Source: Desulfobacterales bacterium
GTDB taxonomy: Bacteria > Desulfobacterota > Desulfobacteria > Desulfobacterales > Desulfosalsimonadaceae
DNA: 35,891 nt
Assembly (NCBI GenBank): GCA_018399235.1
Contig: JAGYOX010000019.1
Span: 1-35,891 of the forward strand
Direction: 5' to 3'
Within the stretch, counting starts at the first letter, position 1; the number at the start of each line of letters is the position of its first letter. Shown piece by piece: positions 15,503-22,759 of this stretch. The notes under the pieces were generated by a model. The model was not told the origin of the DNA. It worked only from the letters and a program-made list of their open reading frames with translations, and did not search any database. Position numbers and translations under genes: made by a program.

Positions 15503-17615
15503 ACTGGATGCCATATTTTCACCGGAATCGGTCGCCGTGGTAGGCGCCTCATCCACACCCGGCAAAGTCGGGCACGATATTTTCGCCAATGTATTGCGCG
15601 GCGAATACAAGGGGACCCTTTACCCGGTCAACTTGAAGGCCCGCTCCATCCTGAGCGTCCGGTGCTATCCTTCTTTGCTGGATATTCCGGACCCGATTGA
15701 TCTGGCCATGATCATACTTCCCCCGAGCGCCGCCCTAAAGGCCGTGGACGACTGTGTTGAAAAGGGAGTTAAGGGTATTGTCATCGTCTCCGCCGGTTTC
15801 AAGGAGGTCGGCGGGGAGGGGGCTGAAATTGAGGAAAAAATTGCGGAAAAATGCCGGGCGGCCAATATCCCGCTTATCGGCCCCAACTGTCTCGGGGTCA
15901 TCAATCCCAGCCATGATGTTCGGTTAAATGCCAGTTTTTCCACCCGGATTCCCCATAAGGGCAATATTTCATTTATCTCCCAGAGCGGGGCGCTGTGCAC
16001 GGCCGTTCTTGATTTTGCCGCGGACCGGGGCTTCGGATTCTCAAAATTCGTCTCCATCGGCAACAAGGCGGATGTTGAGGAGATTGACCTGTTGAAATAT
16101 TACCACCGGGATCCTGAAACGCATGTAATCATGGTGTATATGGAAGAGCTCCGCATGAGCAGGAACTTTATCGAGGAGGTCAAAGAAATCACATCCGGTG
16201 ACCGGCCGACCCCGATTCTGATAATTAAATCCGGAAAAACGGTGGCCGGTGCCAAGGCGGCGGCATCGCATACCGGCTCTCTTGCCGGGACAGAAGCCGT
16301 ATACAATGCGATTTTCAACCAGGCCGGCATTATTCGCGTGGATACAGTGGATGATTTGTTCGATTATGCGGAAGCGTTTTCCGCCCAGCGGATGCCCACA
16401 GGCAACCGTGTGGCTATCATTACCAATGCCGGGGGGCCGGGGATCATCGCCACGGATATGACCGAGGTATCGGGGCTCAGCCTGGCCCGGTTCTCGAAAG
16501 CAACTGATGATGCCCTGCATGAGCATTTACCCCCCACCGCCAATTTCAACAATCCGGTGGATGTGATCGGGGATGCCAGTAGGGACCGCTATGAGCATGC
16601 ACTGGAGGCGGTCATTAAGGACAACGGGGTCGACGGGGTGCTCATGATTCTGACCCCGCAATCCATGACCGACGCCATCGGCACGGCCGAGGCGATTGTC
16701 AATACGTATCAAAAAACCAGCAAACCGATTATCTGCAGCTTCATGGGCGTGGTGGACGTTTCGGCCGGGGTCAAACATCTCCAGGAAAACCATGTGCCGG
16801 TTTACCGGTTTCCGGAAAATACGGCCCGCGCCATGGGTAAACTCTATGAAGCCACCAGATGGCTCAAACGCCGTATTCTGCCGCAATATGAGGCCCCATT
16901 TGATTCGAAAAAGGCGCGACAGATTGTGGATGACTGCCTGTCTTCAGGAAAAACAATTTTGGGTGAATATGACGGGGCGCCGCTCCTGGAATGCTACGGG
17001 TTTAAGGTCTGTCCCATGAGGCTTGCCCAGACCGCTTCAGAGGCCGGCCGGATCGCCGACGAGCTGGGGTATCCGGTGGTGCTTAAGATATTTTCCCAGC
17101 AGATTCTGCACAAATCCGATGCCGGCGGGGTAAAGGTCAATCTGAAAACCCAGGATGCTGTAAAAACAGGCTTTACGGAGATCTACGAAAACGCCGTGAC
17201 CTATGCGCCGGATGCTGAAATCGACGGTATTCTGGTTCAGAAAATGTCAGCCCCCGGTGAAGAGGTGATCCTCGGGGTTAACCGGTACCCAGGCTTCGGT
17301 CATCTGATTATGTTCGGTTTCGGCGGGATTTACGTGGAACTATTCAAAAACGTGGTTTTTCGTCTTGCCCCCATTGGCCGGAACACCGCCCGCCGAATGA
17401 TCCGCAGCATCAAGGGGTATGAAATGCTGACCGGCTTTCGCGGCAAGCCCAAGGCGGATATCGAGGAAATCGAGCGGCTGCTGGTAGGATTATCCCAGTT
17501 GGTAACCGACAACCCAGAGATTAAAGAGCTTGATATCAACCCCCTCTTTGTTCATGAAGAGGAAGCTGGCGCGACCGTGGCGGATATTATTATTACATTG
17601 GAGCCGAATAGCTGA
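15495..17615 (+). CDS. Fused ADP-forming acetyl/acyl-CoA synthetase
   Basis: Interconverts acyl-CoA + ADP + phosphate with acid + CoA + ATP, conserving thioester energy by substrate-level phosphorylation. The 706 residues contain a CoA-binding Rossmann domain (about 1-130, VAVVGASSTPGKVGHDIF), succinyl-CoA-ligase-like domains (about 145-440) and a C-terminal ATP-grasp domain (about 475-700), i.e. fused alpha and beta subunits. The phosphohistidine is likely His259 in AASHTGSLAGTEAV. ATP-grasp signs include VVLKIFSQQILHKSDAGGV and KELDINPL. No GNAT domain is present, so it is not a Pat-type acetyltransferase. AGGAG sits 9 nt before the ATG, which overlaps rsmI. The acid substrate is unknown. 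The stop TGA is also the first triplet of a repeat. Confidence 0.92.
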   Translation: MDKLDAIFSPESVAVVGASSTPGKVGHDIFANVLRGEYKGTLYPVNLKARSILSVRCYPSLLDIPDPIDLAMIILPPSAALKAVDDCVEKGVKGIVIVSAGFKEVGGEGAEIEEKIAEKCRAANIPLIGPNCLGVINPSHDVRLNASFSTRIPHKGNISFISQSGALCTAVLDFAADRGFGFSKFVSIGNKADVEEIDLLKYYHRDPETHVIMVYMEELRMSRNFIEEVKEITSGDRPTPILIIKSGKTVAGAKAAASHTGSLAGTEAVYNAIFNQAGIIRVDTVDDLFDYAEAFSAQRMPTGNRVAIITNAGGPGIIATDMTEVSGLSLARFSKATDDALHEHLPPTANFNNPVDVIGDASRDRYEHALEAVIKDNGVDGVLMILTPQSMTDAIGTAEAIVNTYQKTSKPIICSFMGVVDVSAGVKHLQENHVPVYRFPENTARAMGKLYEATRWLKRRILPQYEAPFDSKKARQIVDDCLSSGKTILGEYDGAPLLECYGFKVCPMRLAQTASEAGRIADELGYPVVLKIFSQQILHKSDAGGVKVNLKTQDAVKTGFTEIYENAVTYAPDAEIDGILVQKMSAPGEEVILGVNRYPGFGHLIMFGFGGIYVELFKNVVFRLAPIGRNTARRMIRSIKGYEMLTGFRGKPKADIEEIERLLVGLSQLVTDNPEIKELDINPLFVHEEEAGATVADIIITLEPNS

Positions 17616-17669
17616 TGGGCTCGTAAATAGCGATTTATTCCGCCGCCGCGGCATTTTTGCAGAAAGGAA
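17613..17669 (+). repeat. One-ended repeat with a TGATGG..CGTAAA terminus, copy 1
   Basis: TGATGGGCTCGTAAATAGCG followed by ATTTATTCCGCCGCCGCGG and CATTTTTGCAGAAAGGAA. The inverse copy is at 20682-20738. Its TGA is the stop codon of the preceding synthetase gene. The end resembles the MITE-like family but the interior is different. Confidence 0.7.
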
Positions 17670-17675
17670 GCCCGC

Positions 17676-17950
17676 CGGGCCAAGGGCCAAGGCCCGGGAC
17701 CGAGCCTAAAAGTAACTTTTATGGTAGATGCGATGTAGAGACGGGCTTTAGCCCGTCATTCGCAGGGGCGACCGATGCAGCAAGCCGCGTCCACTGGAAG
17801 GCTGAAGCCTTCCACTACATTGATTGTACAAATCTCGATAAACCGATCAGGAATTGACGAATGCGCTTTGCTTATCCGCCTTATATGGATAACCTTTTGA
17901 TTTTTTTAACCTAATACCTAATACCTAATACCTTGAAGTTACTTAGAAGA
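17676..17950. other. Mixed repeat stretch between the synthetase and transferase genes
   Basis: No gene. It holds a reverse GC-module (GGGCCAAGGGCCAAGGCCCG then AAAAGTAACTTTTATGG), a hairpin GACGGGC-TTTA-GCCCGTC (17740-17757), the 61-bp repeat copy B, and CTAATACCTAATACC heptad-like units with GAAGTTACTTAGAAG. Confidence 0.65.
17793..17856 (-). repeat. 61-bp dispersed repeat, copy B
   Basis: Reverse complement of 7372-7432 with few mismatches; contains the hairpin GGAAGGC-TGAA-GCCTTCC (17796-17813). Confidence 0.75.
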
Positions 17951-17985
17951 GCTTTTTAAAAATTCATCAGTAAAGGTTCCCGCGG

Positions 17986-18567
17986 ATGTCTCAATCCATA
18001 ATTTACCCAACGATTTGGGCCGTCCCAAGCGGCAGCCTGAAGCTTTCCGGAAAACCGCAGGTGGATTTTTTAAGACGTTATGCCCGTCAGGCAGTGTCAA
18101 GCTCGGCTGAGGCACTCGGTTTATCAATTGATGCGTTTGATACGGACGCTAATGGCGCTCCCCTGCCGGTCAATGGCATTTACTGGTCCTTGAGCCACAA
18201 ACCCGGATATGTCGCCGGCGTGGCAGCCGGTCATCCTATTGGCATTGATGTGGAGAAAATTCGTGCCGTTTCCAACCGGCTTTTTGACAAGGTGCTGAAT
18301 AAGGCCGAACAGTGTCTGATGGAGACTGACCAAGCGCTGACGTTTTTTCGCTGCTGGACGGCCAAGGAGGTGGTCTTAAAGCGGGTCGGGGTAGGGATTA
18401 AAGGTCTTTCTCAAAGCCGGGTGCGGCGGGTCATTGATGATTATCATATGGCTGTTGCGTATCAGGGAAAAGAATTCATAGTGGCGCAAACCTTTTTTAA
18501 TCAATATGTGGCAGCCGTATTAAAAACCGGGGATGAGATTGTTGAATGGCAATTTGGAATCGCATAG
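17986..18567 (+). CDS. 4'-phosphopantetheinyl transferase (Sfp-like)
   Basis: Transfers the phosphopantetheine arm of CoA to a serine of carrier proteins. The 193-residue protein is on the short side for the Sfp/AcpT group. It has WSLSHKPGYVAG, GIDVEKI (Asp88, Glu90, the Mg ligands) and FFRCWTAKEVVLKRVG (Glu128 is the third ligand). No acyl or peptide synthase lies nearby, so it may serve fatty-acid ACP or unlinked polyketide/peptide synthases. The ATG at 17986 lacks a strong Shine-Dalgarno, so the exact start is uncertain. Confidence 0.9.
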   Translation: MSQSIIYPTIWAVPSGSLKLSGKPQVDFLRRYARQAVSSSAEALGLSIDAFDTDANGAPLPVNGIYWSLSHKPGYVAGVAAGHPIGIDVEKIRAVSNRLFDKVLNKAEQCLMETDQALTFFRCWTAKEVVLKRVGVGIKGLSQSRVRRVIDDYHMAVAYQGKEFIVAQTFFNQYVAAVLKTGDEIVEWQFGIA

Positions 18568-18665
18568 ATAATCTATTTGGGCGCGGTAATTGTATTTAGA
18601 CGTCTCGCCGTTTGAACTTTTTCGGCGACTTAGGGTTTCCTATCGAAAAAAATTGATTAATCACA

Positions 18666-18695
18666 TTGACTTATGCGTTATTGGGGGTTAATAAT
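18666..18695 (+). promoter_or_regulatory. Sigma-70-like promoter of the DUF2892 gene
   Basis: TTGACT (18666-18671) and AATAAT (18690-18695) with an 18-bp spacer, each 5/6 to consensus, about 54 bp before the ATG. The 181-bp gap also holds the short dyad TCGCCG..CGGCGA near 18605-18632. Confidence 0.5.
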
Positions 18696-18748
18696 TAGAC
18701 AATTCCAGGCGTTACAGTGCTTCATAACAAAATTGCAGGAGGTCTAAA

Positions 18749-18946
18749 ATGCAGGTAAACGAGGGATTAATTGACAGGTTGGTCCGGTTGATCCTGGCTA
18801 TCGTCATTGTTGTTGCTTTTTTGGGCGGCAAGCTGCCGGGCAATTGGGCTCTTTTATTGATTTTTAGCGGCTCCTTTTTTATGACCGCGGTTACCGGGTA
18901 TTGCCCGCTTTATAAACCACTGGGCATCAATACCTGCAAAAAATAG
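18749..18946 (+). CDS. DUF2892 small membrane protein
   Basis: 65 residues: MQVNEGLIDRLVRLILA leads into two hydrophobic segments (about 13-28 and 33-50), then TAVTGYCPLYKPLGINTCKK. The NEG..DR..R start and the TG.CPLY...G..TC end match DUF2892 (YgaP membrane-domain-like), often found alone or fused to rhodanese domains. The two cysteines are conserved in the family. GCAGGAGGTC is a strong Shine-Dalgarno. Function is unknown. Confidence 0.85.
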   Translation: MQVNEGLIDRLVRLILAIVIVVAFLGGKLPGNWALLLIFSGSFFMTAVTGYCPLYKPLGINTCKK

Positions 18947-18995
18947 CGCCATATCAATCCTTTTATGTTATAATACGCATAGATCCGGATAGGAT

Positions 18996-20381
18996 ATGAA
19001 CGAAACCGAGAGAAACAGGCATGTATTCAATGTCGACGCATGCACGCGGTGCGGCGAATGCTTCCATAGGTGTCCTGAACTGTCCCTGCCTTTGGATGCG
19101 GCCCAGGATGAAATCAAACGCCTGATTGACGGGCGGGAAAGCCGTCATGTGCTCGCCCATTGCACGACCTGCCGATCCTGCAACCACTTTTGTCCTTATG
19201 ACTGCAAGCCCTACCAGCTGATCCTGGAGCGTTGGAACGATCTCTATAACAAGCGGGGTGCCCCTTATATTTACCGCTTCGTTTGCCCCACAATGGATTT
19301 GAATATTTGGCAGATGCTGGAGCTATCCCTGACATCAAAAGAAAAAGCATGGATCGAAAAATGGCAGAGCAAGGACCCTCAAGGCGATATCCTGCTTATT
19401 GGCAATTACGTTCACCTGCTTCCCTTTGTGGTGGGTGAAAGTGCGCTGCTAGATCATTTTACGCCGGTGGATATTTTGGACCACTGGGAGTGCGGGGCCT
19501 ACTTATACCAGGGCGGATATCTGGATATGGTTAAACAAATCGGTGAAAAGTGCCGAAACGATTTCAGCCGGTGGCCGGTCAAGCGCATTGTTCCGCTGTT
19601 GGATGCGGTTCATTGGATGATTACGGATGTGCTGCCCAATGAAATGAATATCGCCCATGACTTCGAGGTGGTCAATTTTCACCAGTGGCTGCTGGAGAAA
19701 ATTGATCGCCGGGAGATTTTACTGAAACAAAACGTCGGCCTTACGGTTACCATCCATGACAACTGCTATTCCAAGGCCGGAGGCGGTCAATACTGGGATG
19801 CGCCGCGAGAGATTATCCGGAGAACTGGCTGCGAGATAATTGAGATGGCCCATATCCGGGAAAATGCCCTCTGCTGCGGATTCGGTGCCGGTGCCTCCTG
19901 GAACCGCCCCATGAGCATTCTATTTGACATCATGGATGTGGCCGGCCGCAAACTGAAAGAGGCGGAAGATACCGGGGCCGGTGCGATGGTCAGCTATTGC
20001 GGCGGGTGCCTTTACCTGTTGTGGACCGCCCGGGAGTTGTTTGGCAGCAAACTGGACATTTATCATCTGGTCGAGATCCAGCGCATGGCAATGGGCGAAA
20101 AACTGGATTATCCCGAAATTCATGTTCGCCGGGCCTGGGATTTGATTGCCATTATCACCTATCTCATGATTCGCAGCCTTTTCGGCGGCAACTTCAGAAT
20201 CACTGAAATCAGCATGACAGACCGGCAATGGAAGCCCCGGCGATTTGTCGGCCTGAGGCTCATTCGGCTTATGCTGAGAACAAAGGCCATGCAGTATATC
20301 TACAAGAAAGGGTTCCGCTTGCTGCTGCCGCTGCTGCGCTCTAAACGGCCTTTGCCTGCCCATCAACTAAGGAAGGCATGA
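18996..20381 (+). CDS. HdrD-like iron-sulfur protein with CCG domain
   Basis: A 461-residue redox protein. Two [4Fe-4S] motifs lie at the N-terminus: Cys16-19-22-26 (CTRCGECFHRCP) and Cys56-59-62-66 (CTTCRSCNHFCP). The C-terminal CCG domain has DNCYSKAGG, ALCCGFGAGASWN and YCGGCLYLLW, which can hold the noncubane cluster of heterodisulfide-reductase subunits. The matching first CCG repeat is degenerate: it reads WECGAY. An 80-residue tail after the CCG domain contains an amphipathic helix (WDLIAIITYLMIRSLFGG) and many basic residues, suggesting membrane association. It likely passes electrons between the quinone or thiol pool and a partner not encoded here. It starts 49 bp after the DUF2892 gene. 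Confidence 0.85.
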   Translation: MNETERNRHVFNVDACTRCGECFHRCPELSLPLDAAQDEIKRLIDGRESRHVLAHCTTCRSCNHFCPYDCKPYQLILERWNDLYNKRGAPYIYRFVCPTMDLNIWQMLELSLTSKEKAWIEKWQSKDPQGDILLIGNYVHLLPFVVGESALLDHFTPVDILDHWECGAYLYQGGYLDMVKQIGEKCRNDFSRWPVKRIVPLLDAVHWMITDVLPNEMNIAHDFEVVNFHQWLLEKIDRREILLKQNVGLTVTIHDNCYSKAGGGQYWDAPREIIRRTGCEIIEMAHIRENALCCGFGAGASWNRPMSILFDIMDVAGRKLKEAEDTGAGAMVSYCGGCLYLLWTARELFGSKLDIYHLVEIQRMAMGEKLDYPEIHVRRAWDLIAIITYLMIRSLFGGNFRITEISMTDRQWKPRRFVGLRLIRLMLRTKAMQYIYKKGFRLLLPLLRSKRPLPAHQLRKA

Positions 20382-20400
20382 ATTTTTATATTTTAAGCCG

Positions 20401-20554
20401 CTTCTAAGTAACTTAACGGTTTAAGGTTTAAGGTATAGGGTATAAGATTAAAAAAATCAAAAGCTTAGTGCCTCAGTGCCTTTAACCTGTTGCAAAAGTT
20501 ACTGCAAAGCTCGGTCCCGGGCCTCGGCCCGGGGGGGGTTACTTCCAAGGAACT
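20401..20554 (+). repeat. Composite intergenic unit, uninterrupted copy
   Basis: CTTCTAAGTAACTTAACGG, heptads (TTTAAGGTATAGGGTATAAG), AAAAAAATCAAAAGCTTAG, TGCCTCAGTGCC, CAAAAGTTACTGCAAAGCTC and the perfect hairpin CCCGGGCC-TC-GGCCCGGG (20516-20533), then TTACTTCCAAGGAACT. It serves as the reference for the copies at 1904, 31117, 35547 and 35733. Confidence 0.8.
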
Positions 20555-20592
20555 CAATAATATATGTAATTATTTTAGAATATTGTACCAAT

Positions 20593-20662
20593 GTCATTCC
20601 GAGGAACGAAAGTGACGAGGAATCTTATTGGTTAAAGATTTCTCGCTAACGCTCGAAATGAC
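20593..20662 (-). repeat. Two-hairpin REP-like element, copy 5
   Basis: GTCATTCCGAGGAACGAAAG to GCTCGAAATGAC, 70 bp, few differences from 2001-2070. With the composite unit before it and the one-ended repeat after it, it fills the 393-bp gap between convergent genes. Confidence 0.8.
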
Positions 20663-20681
20663 AATATGTACATTTTTTGAG

Positions 20682-20738
20682 TTCCTTTCTGCAAAAATGC
20701 CGCGCCAGCGGAATAAACCGCTTTTTACGAAGCCATCA
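20682..20738 (-). repeat. One-ended repeat with a TGATGG..CGTAAA terminus, copy 2
   Basis: TTCCTTTCTGCAAAAATGCC ... GCTTTTTACGAAGCCATCA, inverse of 17613-17669. Read on the minus strand its end is TGATGGCTTCGTAAAAAGC, the same as the left end of the element at 7531. Confidence 0.75.
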
Positions 20739-20774
20739 AAAATTTGGCAATACGCATTCCAACTATGGTTGGGG

Positions 20775-21977
20775 CTAACTGTTTATCCAATGCCTAATCG
20801 TTTTATAGACCTCTGGATGGCTGAGAAGATCCATATGGTTCATATCCCGGCCGATCCATTGACGGGACTTTGGGATGGAGAGGGTCAGATCCGGATGTTT
20901 ATGAACCCCAAGCGCGCTGTTTACAGTCACCAGCCCGTCGCCGATAACATCATCCCCCCATCTGCTTCGGGTTTTGCCTATGGTTGCGGCAACCGCATAA
21001 CACGTTGTGATTTTCGGCAGGGCAACGGGCGTGCGTTGATCCCCTGAGCAATCGAATCTGTCGCGGCCCTTCCAATCCTTGTCGGTCAGGTTTCCATATC
21101 GCATGTCAGTGATGCCGGCGCTTCGGATTTTGCCCAAGCGGGCAAAAGGGGCGCTGTACGGGCTGATTCCCATGAGTATGTTAATCCAGTTGCCGCTTTT
21201 TTCAAGCACTGCCCCGTGATGGGGCGTGCCCAGAAATATAATCTTGCGAAGATGGCTAAGCCATTTATGCCCGGATATGCCGGCATAATGGCAGGCGCTC
21301 CTGGAGACAAGGCCGCCCATAGAATGCGCGATGATAAAGAGTTCAATCGGCTGAAGGGATAATTCGACAAGGGCTTCCAGCAGGTCGGAAAAATTTTGGC
21401 CGTTTTCAGAAATATGAAGCCCGGTATTATAATAAAGATATATGGGCGTCGCCCCAAGATCGCGGGCCAGCATAGCGGTATGGTCGTGGTCGTTTCGCTG
21501 CCACTGGCGATCATTCATGCACAATCCGTGAACCATTAGGATAAGCTTTCCATTGGATTTTTGAATCGTTTCCATAATTGCATGTTTCTCCAATGGGTTC
21601 CCATGCCGGCGGAACTGCATGGAGATGGCAAGCGGATTATCGCGGGCGGCCAGATGGTCGCCCAAAACCCCGTTTAATGCGGCAACAGCTGTCTCCCTGG
21701 CAGGCGAAGGCGGCTTTTCGCCGATCCGGGCGCTAAGCCGGGCAAGCAGAAAATCCATGCCACCGCCCACCCATTCGGTCACCGTGTGGATGTTGCGGTA
21801 AACCATGCCGGTGATGCCCCTTGTCCGCTTTCGATTGCCGGCGGATAACAGGCCACCAAAGCTTAAGATGGTTTGGTGCAGGGATTCTACGACATCCGTG
21901 ATGCCCAAAATGGCATCTATGGTAAGGTTTCCGATGCCACGAAGGTCGGTAGAAATATTGCTGGGCGTTTTCTGCAT
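20775..21977 (-). CDS. PGAP1/lipase-like alpha/beta hydrolase
   Basis: A 400-residue esterase/lipase-type protein. After about 140 residues of unassigned N-terminus comes KLILMVHGLCMNDRQW (oxyanion strand), YLYYNTGLHISENG, and the nucleophile elbow IAHSMGGLVSRSA with Ser219. LRKIIFLGTPHHGAVLEK is typical of the PGAP1/LipA group. GDGLVTVNSALG provides the likely acid and MNHMDLLSHPEVY the histidine. No signal peptide is seen. The substrate is probably a hydrophobic ester. The start has only a weak Shine-Dalgarno. Its strand and position follow the small basic protein and cold-shock genes. Confidence 0.85.
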   Translation of the reverse strand: MQKTPSNISTDLRGIGNLTIDAILGITDVVESLHQTILSFGGLLSAGNRKRTRGITGMVYRNIHTVTEWVGGGMDFLLARLSARIGEKPPSPARETAVAALNGVLGDHLAARDNPLAISMQFRRHGNPLEKHAIMETIQKSNGKLILMVHGLCMNDRQWQRNDHDHTAMLARDLGATPIYLYYNTGLHISENGQNFSDLLEALVELSLQPIELFIIAHSMGGLVSRSACHYAGISGHKWLSHLRKIIFLGTPHHGAVLEKSGNWINILMGISPYSAPFARLGKIRSAGITDMRYGNLTDKDWKGRDRFDCSGDQRTPVALPKITTCYAVAATIGKTRSRWGDDVIGDGLVTVNSALGVHKHPDLTLSIPKSRQWIGRDMNHMDLLSHPEVYKTIRHWINS

Positions 21978-22013
21978 AATTCCAGGAGGCTCTCTTTCAG
22001 TATGGCGCCCGGC

Positions 22014-22166
22014 CTATCCATCCGGGGTTGAGGGTTCCGGCGCGTTTTCCGTGTCATTGGTTTCACCGGATTTCTTTTCCTGCTTACGCTGCCGCTTTTC
22101 CTCTTTCTTTTTTTTCTTTTCCAGTTCCTTTTGGCGTTTTTTGAACTGGTAGTGCGATTTTGCCAT
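22014..22166 (-). CDS. Small highly charged Lys/Glu-rich protein
   Basis: 50 residues starting MAKSHYQFKKRQKELEKKKK, followed by a continuous Lys/Glu/Arg helix and an acidic tail (GETNDTENAPEPSTPDG). AAAGGAG lies 6-8 nt upstream of the ATG at 22166; a longer frame from 22208 would include that Shine-Dalgarno. The MAKSHYQFKKRQKE start recurs in small hypothetical proteins of proteobacteria (recalled, not searched). Charge pattern suggests nucleic-acid or ribosome contact, but function is unknown. It lies 162 bp downstream of the cold-shock gene, beyond a terminator. Confidence 0.75.
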   Translation of the reverse strand: MAKSHYQFKKRQKELEKKKKKEEKRQRKQEKKSGETNDTENAPEPSTPDG

Positions 22167-22264
22167 GGATTTCTCCTTTCTGACAGGCGACTGGATAGAG
22201 AAGTGCAAGAATAATGGGGACGTGCATCGCAGTCGCTATCATGGCGGTTTCATAAAGTCGGCAA

Positions 22265-22301
22265 TTAAAAAAGGCATCCCCCGATTTACGGGAGATGCCT
22301 T
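22265..22301 (-). terminator. Intrinsic terminator after the cold-shock gene
   Basis: Read on the minus strand: a 13-bp stem AAGGCATCTCCCG / CGGGGGATGCCTT (one G-T pair), 5-nt loop and six Ts. It ends the transcript 28 bp after the cold-shock stop. Confidence 0.85.
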
Positions 22302-22328
22302 GTCATACGAATTGCTTTAAAAAGCAGA

Positions 22329-22529
22329 TTATTCTGCCGTCACATTGGCAGCAGCCGGGCCTTTAGCACCCTGCTCGATGTCAAAAGTCACGTGCGCCCC
22401 TTCGTTGAGGGATTTAAAGCCGGTCGCGTTGATTGCACTGTGATGTACAAATACGTCCGGTCCGTCTTCCTGCTCAATGAAGCCAAAACCTTTGCGGTCA
22501 TTAAACCACTTTACTGTTCCGTTTGCCAT
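22329..22529 (-). CDS. CspA-family cold-shock protein
   Basis: A 66-residue OB-fold RNA/DNA chaperone: [20 protein letters not shown] holds RNP1 (KGFGFI) and DVFVHHSAI holds RNP2. It melts mRNA secondary structure, often at low temperature. GAAAGGAGG lies 7 nt before the ATG. A good promoter lies about 130 bp upstream (22660-22687), giving a long leader like that of cspA genes. A terminator-like hairpin lies at the very start of that leader, and another terminator follows the gene. Which cold-shock paralogue it corresponds to cannot be decided. Confidence 0.95.
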   Translation of the reverse strand: MANGTVKWFNDRKGFGFIEQEDGPDVFVHHSAINATGFKSLNEGAHVTFDIEQGAKGPAAANVTAE

Positions 22530-22608
22530 GTTTACATCCTCCTTTCAGATAAATTCTCAAAATCTTAAACTGGAGGATGACACATCGGCTATACAACCTG
22601 TTCCTTCA

Positions 22609-22642
22609 GAAAAAAACCGCCCTGCCGTTCAAAAGGCAAGGC
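22609..22642 (-). terminator. Terminator-like hairpin in front of the cold-shock gene
   Basis: On the minus strand GCCTTGCC-TTTTGAAC-GGCAGGGC followed by GGTTTTTTT: an 8-bp stem with one G-T pair and a U-run. It lies 118 bp after the helicase stop, so it may end that transcript, but it is also only about 10 nt downstream of the predicted cold-shock transcription start. Confidence 0.6.
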
Positions 22643-22659
22643 CTTTGTTGATTATTATT

Positions 22660-22687
22660 AATATAACATCTTTTTAAATAAATGCAA
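22660..22687 (-). promoter_or_regulatory. Sigma-70-like promoter of the cold-shock gene
   Basis: On the minus strand TTGCAT (22687-22682), 16-bp spacer, TATATT (22665-22660). Confidence 0.5.
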
Positions 22688-22759
22688 GCGATTTCGAAAA
22701 ATAAACATCAAGGGCGTTTCAACGTTTAAGCCTGAGTAAGCCGACAGAAAACGCAAACG

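Noticed and set aside
15495-17615. Protein lysine acetyltransferase (Pat-like) identity for the synthetase
   Set aside because: Pat proteins carry an extra GNAT domain of about 150-200 residues; this protein ends at the ATP-grasp domain.
20516-20533. GC hairpin CCCGGGCC-TC-GGCCCGGG as a terminator
   Set aside because: No T-run on either side, and the hairpin recurs as part of the composite repeat, including away from gene ends.
20628-21047. Plus-strand frame across the two-hairpin repeat and the lipase 3' end
   Set aside because: Starts in repeat DNA and lies antisense to a well-supported hydrolase.
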